A stretch of 64,000 bases of DNA from DLAJ01 sp964655525 (lineage in GTDB: Bacteria; Bacillota; Clostridia; Lachnospirales; Lachnospiraceae). The notes beneath the pieces are model-generated. The model was not told the origin of the DNA. It worked only from the letters and a program-made list of their open reading frames with translations, and did not search any database. Location: assembly GCA_964655525.1 (NCBI GenBank), contig CAZZNE010000010.1, positions 43,539 to 107,538 of the forward strand, in the 5' to 3' direction. Below are positions 16,056-24,512 of this stretch, piece after piece. Positions within the stretch are counted from its first letter, which is position 1. Every line of letters begins with the position of its first letter. A program made the position numbers and the translations under genes.

Positions 16056-16064
16056 TGTTATAAT
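16056..16064 (+). promoter_or_regulatory. Extended -10 promoter of parA
   Basis: TGTTATAAT (16056-16064) is a perfect extended -10 element. The -35 position (16036-16041, TAGAAT) is poor. Transcription would start about 50 nt before parA. Confidence 0.5.
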
Positions 16065-16119
16065 CGAAAAGTGAATTTGTGAGAGATATTCGAGAGAAAT
16101 CCTGAAGAAAGGAATAAAA

Positions 16120-16887
16120 ATGGGTAAAATTATAGCAATTGCAAATCAAAAAGGAGGAGTAGGAAAAACCACAACCTCCATCAATCTGTCCGCAGCTTTA
16201 GCATTAAAAGAGAAAAAGGTTCTTGTGATTGATACAGATCCGCAGGGAAATACAACAAGTGGATTTGGTATTAACAAAAACGAATTGGAAAACACAATCT
16301 ATGAATTAATTTTAGGTGACTGTTCTATTCGGGACTGTATCATTAAAAATGCCATTGAGAATGTTGATATTATCCCGTCGAATGTTAATCTTGCCGCATC
16401 GGAAATTGAATTGATTGGCGTTGATAAAAAAGAATTTATTCTCAAAAACGAAGTGGACTATGTAAAAGATAAATATGATTATATCATTATTGATTGTCCT
16501 CCTTCCCTGAATATGTTGACGATCAATGCTATGACAACATCGGATTCAGTACTTGTTCCGATTCAGTGTGAGTATTATGCATTGGAAGGTTTGAGCCAGT
16601 TAATTCATACCGTCAATTTGGTAAAAGAGCGTCTGAATCCTGAATTGGATTTAGAAGGTGTTCTTTTTACCATGTTTGATGCCAGAACAAATCTTTCCAT
16701 GCAGGTCGTGGAAAATGTAAAAGCAAATCTCAAAGCAAATGTATACGAAACGATGATACCAAGAAATATCCGTTTAGCGGAGGCACCTAGCTATGGAATG
16801 CCAATCAATGTATATGATCCGAAGTCAGCCGGCGCGGAAGCATATATGAGTCTGGCGGATGAAATTATTGGCGGAAAGGATGAATAG
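16120..16887 (+). CDS. parA: Chromosome partition ATPase ParA (Soj)
   Basis: A 255-residue protein with the deviant Walker A motif NQKGGVGKTTTSINL, the A' motif VLVIDTDPQGNTTSGFG, and Walker B DYIIIDCPPSLNMLT. It is the ATP-switched DNA-binding partner of ParB in chromosome segregation, and in Bacillus it also controls DnaA activity. A ribosome site AGAAAGGA precedes the ATG. parB begins 3 nt after its stop. The two perfect parS sites within 330 bp upstream place the centromere cluster right beside the genes. Its usual length and intact motifs suggest a working protein. Confidence 0.97.
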   Translation: MGKIIAIANQKGGVGKTTTSINLSAALALKEKKVLVIDTDPQGNTTSGFGINKNELENTIYELILGDCSIRDCIIKNAIENVDIIPSNVNLAASEIELIGVDKKEFILKNEVDYVKDKYDYIIIDCPPSLNMLTINAMTTSDSVLVPIQCEYYALEGLSQLIHTVNLVKERLNPELDLEGVLFTMFDARTNLSMQVVENVKANLKANVYETMIPRNIRLAEAPSYGMPINVYDPKSAGAEAYMSLADEIIGGKDE

Positions 16888-16890
16888 GAG

Positions 16891-17787
16891 ATGGCGACGA
16901 AAAGATTGGGAAAAGGGTTAGACGCACTGATTCCAAGTGGATTAGGTGTGGACACAAATCCGAAAAAAGCGGAAATGAAAAAAGAAGAACAAACGGAATC
17001 GTCATCGGAAACGCTAGTAAAGATTACTATGGTGGAGCCGAACAGAGACCAGCCGAGAAAAAATTTTGATGAGGATGCATTGCAGGAACTTGCTGATTCA
17101 ATCAAACAGTTCGGGTTATTGCAACCGATTCTCGTGCAGCAGCGGGACGGTTATTATGAAATCGTAGCAGGTGAGCGTCGCTGGCGTGCCGCAAAGCTTG
17201 CCGGATTAAAAGAAGTACCTGTGATCATCCGGAATCTGACTGAGCAGGAGATTGTTGAAATCTCATTGATTGAAAATATTCAACGTGAGAATTTGAATCC
17301 CATCGAAGAAGCGCAGGCATATAAAAAATTGCTGACGGAATTTAACTTAAAGCAGGACGAGGTAGCGGAACGGGTATCAAAAAGCCGTGCCGCGGTAACA
17401 AATTCTATGCGTCTTTTAAAGTTGTCCGAGGAAGTACAGCAGATGGTGATCAGCGATATGATCTCGACGGGACATGCACGCGCGCTGTTGGCAATTGAGG
17501 ATGCGGATGAGCAGTATGCACTTGCACAGAGAATCTTTGATGAAAAATTGAGTGTACGTGATATTGAAAAACTCGTCAAGTCTATCGGAAAGCCTGCGAA
17601 GGAGAAAAAAGAAAAAGAGAAAAATGAAAGCCTCGAGGCGGTTTATCAGGATATTCAGGAAAAATTAAAGCAACGTCTCGGTACAAAGGTTGCCGTTAGT
17701 GGGAAAGGCGATGGCGCGGGAAAAATTGAGATTGAGTTTTATTCTCACGATGATCTGGAAAGAATACTGGATGCCCTTAATAAATAA
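16891..17787 (+). CDS. parB: Chromosome partition protein ParB (Spo0J)
   Basis: A 298-residue protein. The N-terminal KRLGKGLDALIPSG contains the ParA-stimulating peptide. The CTP-binding region has VEPNRDQPRKNFDEDALQEL and GERRWRAAKLAG. The central helix-turn-helix contains LIENIQRENLNPIEEAQAYK and DEVAERVSKSRAAVTNSMRL. A charged linker (KPAKEKKEKEKNE) leads to the C-terminal dimerisation domain. It loads at parS and slides as a CTP clamp to form the partition complex. The sites in this window (15792, 15842) fit its expected target. It is translated with parA. Confidence 0.97.
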   Translation: MATKRLGKGLDALIPSGLGVDTNPKKAEMKKEEQTESSSETLVKITMVEPNRDQPRKNFDEDALQELADSIKQFGLLQPILVQQRDGYYEIVAGERRWRAAKLAGLKEVPVIIRNLTEQEIVEISLIENIQRENLNPIEEAQAYKKLLTEFNLKQDEVAERVSKSRAAVTNSMRLLKLSEEVQQMVISDMISTGHARALLAIEDADEQYALAQRIFDEKLSVRDIEKLVKSIGKPAKEKKEKEKNESLEAVYQDIQEKLKQRLGTKVAVSGKGDGAGKIEIEFYSHDDLERILDALNK

Positions 17788-17851
17788 CAGATCAAATAAC
17801 CTGTAGCAAAATGCGGAGCATCGGACTTGAGTTGAAACGGAGAAAATACGA

Positions 17852-18370
17852 ATGAATAGTAAGTTGTTGGACAGGATAGGTCTAGGGAATTTAGATATTG
17901 CGTATGTGTTGATCGGAATTCTTGCTTTGTGTTTGATTTTGTTTATCATCGTGATCGTTTGTCTGGTACAGTTGTCAAAAACGAAAAAGAGAATCAATCG
18001 TTTTATGAAAGGTGCCAAAGCCGCAACATTGGAGTCAGATATTGTTTCGATCAAAGAAGGGAATGAGTATCTAAAGCGCTCCACAGAGCAGAATAGAAAA
18101 GATATTCGTAAGATTTATAATAATTTAGAACTGACATTCCAAAAGGTCGGAATTGTAAAATATGATGCTTTTAAGGAAATGGGTGGAAAGCTGAGCTTTA
18201 GCCTTGCTCTTTTGAATGACAAGGATGACGGGTTTATATTAAATTCCGTTCACAGCAGCGACGGCTGCTATTCCTATACGAAAGAAATCACGGCGGGCGC
18301 ATGTGCGATTGATCTTGGTGAAGAAGAAAAAGAAGCGCTTGAGATTGCGATCAATTCGAAACAAAAATAG
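17852..18370 (+). CDS. DUF4446 membrane protein
   Basis: A 172-residue protein with one N-terminal membrane helix (VLIGILALCLILFIIVIVCL) and a basic junction. A predicted coiled coil (about 50-95) contains LESDIVSIKEGNEYLKRSTE, and the conserved DUF4446 core follows: KVGIVKYDAFKEMGGKLSFS, LALLNDKDDGFILNSVHSSD, YTKEITAGACAIDLGEEE. The family has no known role but is often found directly after parB in Clostridia, as here, with 64 nt between them. It may link the membrane to segregation or to the cell envelope; this is inference from position only. Confidence 0.85.
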   Translation: MNSKLLDRIGLGNLDIAYVLIGILALCLILFIIVIVCLVQLSKTKKRINRFMKGAKAATLESDIVSIKEGNEYLKRSTEQNRKDIRKIYNNLELTFQKVGIVKYDAFKEMGGKLSFSLALLNDKDDGFILNSVHSSDGCYSYTKEITAGACAIDLGEEEKEALEIAINSKQK

Positions 18371-18415
18371 ATTGACCATAAAAACTATTTGTAGCAGAAA
18401 AGGACTTGAGGCCAA

Positions 18416-19468
18416 TTGAAACTAACAAAGGTGGATCAGCTTGAAGAGGGGAATGTTCTTGAGCAGGACATTATGACAAGGGACTATCAGGTCTTACTCG
18501 GAAGCGGCACGGTTTTGAAAAAAGAATATATTGAGAAGCTGAGAGAGCTTGGTATCAATGAAGTCTTTATTCATGATGAGTTAAAAATTCCGGTTAAAGA
18601 GATTCTTATTTTACGGAACGACATGGAGAAAGGTTTTCATGATAAAATTCGTGACGTGATCGAAAAGCATACCTATCAGCATAATGATGAGCTACAGGAG
18701 CTTTGCCAAACGGCCGACGCCATCATTATGGAAATTCTGTCAGAGAATAGCGTACTTGAAAAGGTCTATGATATTAAAGAGCGGAGCGCGGATCTTTATG
18801 AGCATTCTATCAGCCTGTGCACCTTAGTTACGTTACTCGCGTTGAAATATTCTTTTAAAAATGATACGGTTCACGATATGGGTATCGCATGCCTGCTGCA
18901 TGATTTGGGTCTGCGTTATCTGACGCTGGATTATAAAGATACGAATATGACAGAAATGTCAGAGATTGAATTCAGCGAATACAAAAAACATCCGGTATAT
19001 GCGTATACCTCATTAAAAAATGAAACGTGGCTGTCAAATGAAAGTAAAAATATGATCCTGATGCATCATGAACATATTGACGGTTCGGGTTATCCGCTGC
19101 ATGCGACATCCATTCCGCTTACCATTCAGATCATCACCATTTGCGATATATTTGACGAAATGATCAGCGGCATCGGCTACAAGCGGAAAAAGGTCCGGGA
19201 GGCGGTTGAATTTCTGCGCACAGCGGCAAATCAATTATTTCCGCAAGAGCTTGTGGACAATTTTCTGAATTTCATAGCCATTTACCCTGTCGGAACGAAA
19301 GTAAAACTCAGCACGGGCGAAGAGGCGATCGTCGTAAAACAAAATCATGCGTTTCCCGACCGTCCGATTATCCGCATTATCCGGGATAAAAACGGCAAAA
19401 CTGTAACGAAAGAGATCGAGAGAGACCTGGTGAAAGAAGCATCCATATTTGTGGAGGATGCTACCTGA
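18416..19468 (+). CDS. HD-GYP domain protein, putative cyclic-di-GMP phosphodiesterase
   Basis: A 350-residue soluble protein starting at TTG 18416, behind GAGG (18408-18411). Residues about 110-280 form an HD domain: EHSISLCTLVTLLALKY, CLLHDLGLRYL (HD pair), HPVYAYTSL and HHEHIDGSGYPLHAT, which matches the HD-GYP signature. A C-terminal beta-rich segment IYPVGTKVKLSTGEEAIVV is typical of Clostridial members. HD-GYP enzymes hydrolyse c-di-GMP to GMP using a metal centre. An N-terminal region (about 1-60) resembles the small domain seen before many HD-GYP domains. It lies between DUF4446 and serS with no clear promoter of its own. Confidence 0.88.
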   Translation: MKLTKVDQLEEGNVLEQDIMTRDYQVLLGSGTVLKKEYIEKLRELGINEVFIHDELKIPVKEILILRNDMEKGFHDKIRDVIEKHTYQHNDELQELCQTADAIIMEILSENSVLEKVYDIKERSADLYEHSISLCTLVTLLALKYSFKNDTVHDMGIACLLHDLGLRYLTLDYKDTNMTEMSEIEFSEYKKHPVYAYTSLKNETWLSNESKNMILMHHEHIDGSGYPLHATSIPLTIQIITICDIFDEMISGIGYKRKKVREAVEFLRTAANQLFPQELVDNFLNFIAIYPVGTKVKLSTGEEAIVVKQNHAFPDRPIIRIIRDKNGKTVTKEIERDLVKEASIFVEDAT

Positions 19469-19545
19469 TAGAGAGAATCGTTTATTTTTAATGAAAATAA
19501 TCTGATAAAAAATCCAGCAAATGAATTTCGGGAGGAGACAGACAA

Positions 19546-20826
19546 ATGATCGACATTAAATTTTTGAGGGAAAATCCGGAAGCAGTAAAAGAGAATATCC
19601 GAAAGAAATTTCAGGATGATAAGCTGCCGCTCGTGGATGAGGTCATTACGCTTGACAGCGAGGCCAGAAAAACACAGCAGGAAGCGGATACACTTCGAGC
19701 GAACCGCAATAAGCTTTCGAAGCAGATCGGTGCATTAATGGGACAGGGTAAAAAAGAAGAAGCCGAAGCCGTCAAGCAACAGGTTGCCGATCAGGCAAAA
19801 CAGCTTGAAGCGCTTTCTGCAAAGGAGACAGAGCTTAGCGAAAAAATAACAAAGATTATGATGACGATCCCGAATATCATCGATCCGTCCGTGCCGATCG
19901 GAAAAAATGATACCGAAAATGTTGAGGTGACAAAATACGGCGAGCCGGTAGTTCCTGACTTTGAGATTCCTTATCATACAGAGATTATGGAACGTTTTCA
20001 TGGCATCGACCTTGACAGCGCAAGAAAAGTCGCGGGTAATGGTTTTTATTATTTAATGGGAGATATTGCAAGACTGCATTCCGCGGTTATTTCGTATGCG
20101 CGTGATTTTATGATCGACCGCGGCTTTACGTATTGTGTGCCGCCGTTTATGATCCGCAGCAGCGTTGTGACCGGCGTCATGAGTTTTGCGGAAATGGATG
20201 CGATGATGTATAAGATCGAGGGAGAGGATCTTTACCTGATCGGTACAAGTGAGCATTCCATGATCGGTAAATTTATTGATACCATTCTTCCCGAGCAGGA
20301 ACTACCGAAGACATTGACGAGCTATTCTCCTTGTTTCCGAAAAGAAAAAGGAGCGCATGGCATTGAGGAGCGCGGCATTTACCGTATCCATCAGTTTGAA
20401 AAACAGGAGATGATCGTTGTCTGCAAGCCCGAGGAATCGCCGATGTGGTTTGATAAGCTGTGGCAGAATACAGTTGATCTCTTCCGTTCCATGGATATTC
20501 CTGTGCGGACGCTGGAATGCTGCTCCGGCGATCTGGCGGACTTAAAAGTGAAATCTTTTGATGTGGAGGCATGGTCGCCGAGACAACAGAAATATTTTGA
20601 AGTGGGAAGCTGTTCTAATTTAGGCGATGCACAGGCAAGAAGATTGAAGATCAGAGTAAACGGGGAGGACGGCAAAAAGTATTATGCACATACGCTGAAT
20701 AATACGGTAGCGGCGCCGCCAAGAATGCTGATCGCATTTCTTGAAAATAATCTGCAGGCGGATGGTTCCATTCGGATTCCGGAAGTACTTCGTCCCTATA
20801 TGGGCGGCAAGACGGAGATCCGCTAG
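19546..20826 (+). CDS. serS: Seryl-tRNA synthetase
   Basis: A 426-residue class II synthetase of normal length. The N-terminal coiled-coil arm (about 30-105: EARKTQQEADTLRANRNKLS) grips the long arm of tRNA-Ser. The catalytic core has motif 2 CFRKEKGAHGIEERGIYRIHQFEK and motif 3 NGEDGKKYYAHTLNNTVAAPPRMLIAFLEN, with Glu and Arg in the expected places. A GGGAGGAG ribosome site precedes ATG 19546. Only 77 nt separate it from the HD-GYP gene, and no T-box structure is present. A tRNA-Ser gene lies at the far right end of the window but is not linked to it. Confidence 0.97.
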   Translation: MIDIKFLRENPEAVKENIRKKFQDDKLPLVDEVITLDSEARKTQQEADTLRANRNKLSKQIGALMGQGKKEEAEAVKQQVADQAKQLEALSAKETELSEKITKIMMTIPNIIDPSVPIGKNDTENVEVTKYGEPVVPDFEIPYHTEIMERFHGIDLDSARKVAGNGFYYLMGDIARLHSAVISYARDFMIDRGFTYCVPPFMIRSSVVTGVMSFAEMDAMMYKIEGEDLYLIGTSEHSMIGKFIDTILPEQELPKTLTSYSPCFRKEKGAHGIEERGIYRIHQFEKQEMIVVCKPEESPMWFDKLWQNTVDLFRSMDIPVRTLECCSGDLADLKVKSFDVEAWSPRQQKYFEVGSCSNLGDAQARRLKIRVNGEDGKKYYAHTLNNTVAAPPRMLIAFLENNLQADGSIRIPEVLRPYMGGKTEIR

Positions 20827-20839
20827 AGAGAGGTGTGCT

Positions 20840-21724
20840 TTGCATAGATATTTAAGGGCGATTGGGTTTTCGCAGATCACGACAAAAAAACAGCTTCGTG
20901 AGCTGATTACCTATTCCATTCAAAGAGCAACGGAAAAAAGTTATACCTCAGGAACCGAGGATGACTCCATGTTTGCCGAATTCAGCATGGCATGCGGGGA
21001 GCGCATCGGTATTACGGTCCGCGGGGAATTTGACGAGACAAACAATTTCACATATGATTATTATTTTCCCTATGTGCGCGGGGAGGGTGTCACGACGCAG
21101 GAGGATGTTTCGGTTGAGCGCCATGCAGCGCAGGAATCGTATGCGGGAGTTTGCGATGATATGAAAGTCGGCGTGACATTGATTTTTTATATGCAGAACA
21201 TCGTACCTTACATCCGCGCAAAGAATTTAAACCTGCTTCCTGTGCGTGGGACAACGTTGACGCTTTCCGCATTGTGCATTTCCGGTACGATCATGATGCC
21301 GATCGTGAAAAGCGAGAAACAGAAGGCGAGTGTAAAAAAAGCGACTGCAGATCGCTATTCTCTTTTGGCCGCGGCAAGACGCGGGGACGAGGAAGCGATC
21401 GAAAGCCTGACATTAGAAGATATGGACACCTATACGGCAATTTCCCGGAAGATCCATACGCAGGATATCTATTCCCTGGTGGATACCTATTTTATGCCGT
21501 ACGGCGTGGAATGCGATCAGTATTCTCTTTTGGGGGAGATCATGGAGTGCCGGACGGTGACAAATGTGATCACTTCCGAACAGGTCTATATTCTGACAGT
21601 TAATTGCAACGAGCTGATTTTTGATGTCTGCATTAACAGTATCGATCTGCTCGGGGAGCCCGCCGTCGGCAGGCGCTTTAAGGGTGTACTTTGGTTACAG
21701 GGGTACCTGCATTTTCCGAATTAA
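20840..21724 (+). CDS. DUF3881 family protein
   Basis: 294 residues from TTG 20840, which has GAGAGAGG (20826-20833) six nt upstream; the open frame extends further left only as an overlap with serS. It begins MHRYLRAIGFSQITTKKQLR and includes MACGERIGITVRGEFDETN, YYFPYVRGEGVTTQEDVSVE, LTLSALCISGTIMMPI, DRYSLLAAARRGDEEAIESL and a C-terminal GEPAVGRRFKGVLWLQG. The opening and the size fit DUF3881, a family seen mainly in Lachnospiraceae, function unknown. It has no signal or membrane helix. It is probably co-transcribed with serS, since only 13 nt separate the stop of one from the start of the other. Confidence 0.8.
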   Translation: MHRYLRAIGFSQITTKKQLRELITYSIQRATEKSYTSGTEDDSMFAEFSMACGERIGITVRGEFDETNNFTYDYYFPYVRGEGVTTQEDVSVERHAAQESYAGVCDDMKVGVTLIFYMQNIVPYIRAKNLNLLPVRGTTLTLSALCISGTIMMPIVKSEKQKASVKKATADRYSLLAAARRGDEEAIESLTLEDMDTYTAISRKIHTQDIYSLVDTYFMPYGVECDQYSLLGEIMECRTVTNVITSEQVYILTVNCNELIFDVCINSIDLLGEPAVGRRFKGVLWLQGYLHFPN

Positions 21725-21762
21725 GGAAATACGGATTTGCAAAGGATTCTTCCACAGTTTGC

Positions 21763-21791
21763 TTGACGTTTTAAGCGGCGTCCGTTATACT
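21763..21791 (+). promoter_or_regulatory. Promoter of tRNA-Arg
   Basis: TTGACG (21763-21768), a 17-bp spacer and TATACT (21786-21791) form a near-consensus promoter about 80 bp before the mature tRNA. Confidence 0.75.
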
Positions 21792-21872
21792 AGATTTGCG
21801 TCGTATCAAAAGTATAACGTTGATATTATTTCTTAGTTGAACGATCTGCCTACATGCAGATTTTTCAAATAA

Positions 21873-21944
21873 GTTGGTGTAGCACAGTGGATAGTGCAGC
21901 CGCCTCCTAAGCGGAAGATCGGGTGTTCGAGTCACCTCACCAAC
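21873..21944 (+). tRNA. tRNA-Arg (anticodon CCU)
   Basis: The acceptor stem GTTGGTG (21873-21879) pairs with CACCAAC (21938-21944). The D stem is GCAC/GTGC. The anticodon arm has loop CTCCTAA, giving anticodon CCU for Arg codon AGG. The T arm is GGGTG-TTCGAGT-CACCT. CCA is not encoded. The first anticodon-stem pair (G-A) is a mismatch; the others pair. Confidence 0.95.
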
Positions 21945-21951
21945 GTTGAAG

Positions 21952-21980
21952 AGCCGTAACTTTGAAGAGTTACGGCTTAA
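21952..21980 (+). terminator. Terminator-like hairpin after tRNA-Arg
   Basis: GCCGTAACT / AGTTACGGC form a 9-bp stem with a loop of 6 nt. The following T run is short (TTAATGCTATTTAAT), so termination may be inefficient. Confidence 0.55.
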
Positions 21981-22032
21981 TGCTATTTAATATCCTGTTT
22001 GAACATCGGAGGGTAAGTTATTCTTGAAATAG

Positions 22033-22089
22033 CGAGCTGGATAAGATGTCAGGTTGAAACACCTGTTATTTCTATCCGGCTCGTTTTTA
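22033..22089 (+). terminator. Attenuator-like hairpin before the MATE gene
   Basis: CGAGCTGGATA (22033-22043) pairs with TATCCGGCTCG (22073-22083) except for one G-T pair, enclosing a smaller CAGGT/ACCTG hairpin. It is followed by TTTTTAT and then, within 10 nt, the GGAGGAA ribosome site of the exporter gene. This is a terminator in a leader, i.e. an attenuator, rather than an end-of-gene terminator. Confidence 0.6.
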
Positions 22090-22102
22090 TGCGGAGGAAA
22101 CG

Positions 22103-23461
22103 ATGAAAAACGATTTGAATTTCACACAAGGAAAAATCGTAACACCACTGCTGCGGTTTGCTATGCCGGTTTTGTTTGCCCTTTTTCTGCAGGCGATGTA
22201 CGGTGCGGTGGACTTGCTGGTGGTAGGGAAATTCGCAAAGGCAGCGGATGTGTCCGCCGTCTCTACCGGATCGCAGATCATGATGACGCTGACAAACCTG
22301 ATCAGCAGCTTTGCGATGGGTATGACAATTTTTCTTGGAGAAAAAATCGGTGAGAAAAAGCCGAAGGAAGCGGGTCAGATTGTCGGCAGCGGACTTGTGC
22401 TTTTTCTTGTGATCGGCATCGTGTTTACCGTTTTGATTCCGATAGGAGCGGGATTGTTGGCACATATCATGCATGCTCCGAAAGAAGCGCTTTCGCTGAC
22501 AACGGTTTACATACGTATCTGCGGAGCAGGTTCTGTCATTATCATTGCCTATAATCTGATCGGCAGCATTTTTCGCGGACTTGGCGATTCCAAAACTCCG
22601 CTGCTTACCGTTGTCATTGCCTGCGTCTGCAACATAGCGGGCGACCTGTTGATGGTAGCGGTATTTCACCTTGGAACGATGGGGGCGGCGATAGCGACTG
22701 TCTTTGCACAGATGGTCAGTGTTGTCATCTCTCTTTTCCTGATCAGGCGGAAGAAAATGCCGTTTACGATAGAAAAAGGCATGCTCCGATGGAATGACGG
22801 CATTATCAAAAAAATCTTTCGCTTGGGAACTCCGATCGCATTGCAGGACTTATTGGTAGGAATATCCTTTCTTGTGATCCTCGCCATTGTCAACGCACTG
22901 GGCTTAACAGAGTCCGCGGGTGTTGGTGTTGCTGAAAAGGTATGTGCATTTATCATGTTAGTGCCCGCGGCGTTTATGCAGTCCATGTCTGCGTTCGTTG
23001 CACAGAACCGCGGAGCGGGGAAGCCGGAGAGAGCGGTAAAAGCATTGAAATATGCCATAGGCGTGTCCCTGATCTTTGCAATAACCATGTTTTACATTTC
23101 ATTTTTCCACGGCGATCTGTTGTCCCGGATCTTTGCAAAGGATACAGACGTAATAGCGGCATCAGCACAGTACTTGAAAGCATATGCCATAGATTGCCTG
23201 CTTACCTGCTTCCTTTTTTGCTTTATCGGATTTTTTAACGGTATGGAGCTAACGACCTTTGTTATGGCGCAGGGTATCATTGGCGCATTCCTGGTAAGAG
23301 TTCCGGTCTCGTTTATCATGAGCAGAATAAAACCGGTATCCCTGTTTCGGATCGGATTGGCAACGCCGTGTTCTACAATTCTTCAAATTCTGCTTTGTAT
23401 TGGTTGTATGATATATGTGAAAAAGAAAAAATTAGTTTCTACGGATGCTGCGGGACATTAG
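22103..23461 (+). CDS. MATE-family efflux transporter
   Basis: A 452-residue, 12-helix membrane protein of normal MATE length. The N-terminal signature includes PLLRFAMPVLFALFLQAMYG and VDLLVVGKFAKAADVSAVST. The repeat in the second half has GTPIALQDLLVGISFLVILA and GVAEKVCAFIMLVPAAFMQS followed by VAQNRGAGKPERAVK. It would expel cationic compounds or metabolites with Na+ or H+ influx. Start at ATG 22103 has GGAGGAA (22093-22099). The gene is preceded by an attenuator-like hairpin, suggesting expression is induced by its substrate or by an antibiotic. The chemical it exports cannot be told from the sequence. Confidence 0.93.
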   Translation: MKNDLNFTQGKIVTPLLRFAMPVLFALFLQAMYGAVDLLVVGKFAKAADVSAVSTGSQIMMTLTNLISSFAMGMTIFLGEKIGEKKPKEAGQIVGSGLVLFLVIGIVFTVLIPIGAGLLAHIMHAPKEALSLTTVYIRICGAGSVIIIAYNLIGSIFRGLGDSKTPLLTVVIACVCNIAGDLLMVAVFHLGTMGAAIATVFAQMVSVVISLFLIRRKKMPFTIEKGMLRWNDGIIKKIFRLGTPIALQDLLVGISFLVILAIVNALGLTESAGVGVAEKVCAFIMLVPAAFMQSMSAFVAQNRGAGKPERAVKALKYAIGVSLIFAITMFYISFFHGDLLSRIFAKDTDVIAASAQYLKAYAIDCLLTCFLFCFIGFFNGMELTTFVMAQGIIGAFLVRVPVSFIMSRIKPVSLFRIGLATPCSTILQILLCIGCMIYVKKKKLVSTDAAGH

Positions 23462-23507
23462 TAGAAATAATCCGGCGCATTATTCCTATTAAAGCAGCAG
23501 CAATTAT

Positions 23508-23515
23508 GCTATACT
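23508..23515 (+). promoter_or_regulatory. Extended -10 element before moxR
   Basis: TGCTATACT (23507-23515) is an extended -10. The matching -35 position reads TATTAA (23487-23492), 17 bp upstream, a weak match. It lies 76 nt before the moxR start. Confidence 0.4.
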
Positions 23516-23591
23516 GAAACAAGAAGACGCGGGTATACTCAGAAGTACCATGTTTACCGTATCAGCGAAGCCATTAAAAAGGGGAAATACC

Positions 23592-24512
23592 ATGAACACG
23601 GAATTAGAACAAGTTGTGATAGAAGTAAATAAGATTGTGAAAGGAAAGGATCCCGTGATCCGCAAGGTATTGGGAGCGATCCTTGCAGGAGGGCATGTCC
23701 TATTAGAGGATATTCCGGGCGTCGGTAAGACGACGCTGGCAATGGCGCTCGGCAGAGCGATGGACTTAGACTACCGGCGTATGCAGTTTACGCCCGACGT
23801 ACTGCCGAGCGATATTGTTGGGTTTACGATGTATAACAGCGGGACGGGCAGTTTTGAATATAAGGAGGGCGCGGTTTTCTGCAATCTGTTTTTGGCGGAT
23901 GAGTTAAACCGTACTTCTTCCAAAACGCAGTCGGCGCTTTTAGAGGTAATGGAAGAGTCCCGCGTGACGGTGGATGGGATCTCGCATGTCCTGCCGACCT
24001 CGTTTACGGTCATTGCGACGGAAAATCCGTTCGGCGCATCCGGCACACAGCGTCTGCCGGAGTCGCAGCTTGACCGGTTTTTGATCTGTTTAAACATGGG
24101 ATATCCTTCGCATGAGGCGGCGAGTGAGATCTTAAAGGGCAGTGTCGGAAGAAGCCTTGATAAGGTGCAGAGCGTGCTTTCCGTGAAACGCCTGATGGAA
24201 CTTCGAGCGCAGGCGGACAGGCTTCATGTGGAAGACAGTATCTACGAATATATTATTAATCTGACAGAAGCCACAAGGCGGGATGCGCGCATTGCGCTGG
24301 GAATCAGCCCGCGCGGCAGTATCGCGCTGTTAAAGATGGCGAAGGCAACGGCGCTCATGCGCGGCGCGGATTATGTGATTCCTGAGGATGTGCTTACCGT
24401 CATCGGGGATGTGTGGGGGCACCGTATTCACCTAAATGCCAAGGCGAAGGCAGAGGGCATGGATGCGGCGCAGGTGATTTTTGAGATTACGGAAAGGATA
24501 CATGCCGTTTGA
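23592..24512 (+). CDS. MoxR-family AAA+ ATPase
   Basis: 306 residues from ATG 23592, supported by AAAAAGGGGA upstream; an in-frame ATG at 23550 lacks a ribosome site. Motifs are Walker A LLEDIPGVGKTTLAMALGRA, Walker B NLFLADELNRTSSKTQSALL, sensor 1 FTVIATENPFGASGTQRLPE with the Arg finger LDRFLI, and sensor 2 GISPRGSIALLKMAKATAL. MoxR ATPases act as chaperones that mature or activate partner complexes, usually with DUF58 and VWA proteins. The stop overlaps the start of the DUF58 gene (TGATG), and the transglutaminase gene follows, so the three form a coupled operon. Confidence 0.95.
   Translation: MNTELEQVVIEVNKIVKGKDPVIRKVLGAILAGGHVLLEDIPGVGKTTLAMALGRAMDLDYRRMQFTPDVLPSDIVGFTMYNSGTGSFEYKEGAVFCNLFLADELNRTSSKTQSALLEVMEESRVTVDGISHVLPTSFTVIATENPFGASGTQRLPESQLDRFLICLNMGYPSHEAASEILKGSVGRSLDKVQSVLSVKRLMELRAQADRLHVEDSIYEYIINLTEATRRDARIALGISPRGSIALLKMAKATALMRGADYVIPEDVLTVIGDVWGHRIHLNAKAKAEGMDAAQVIFEITERIHAV

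Noticed and set aside
19469..19545. Possible T-box leader before serS
   Set aside because: Only 77 nt separate the genes, too short for a T-box, and no specifier or terminator structure is visible.
22005..22090. Known guanidine, PreQ1 or tetrahydrofolate-type riboswitch upstream of the MATE gene
   Set aside because: None of the conserved core sequences I know for these classes is present; only an attenuator-like hairpin can be supported.
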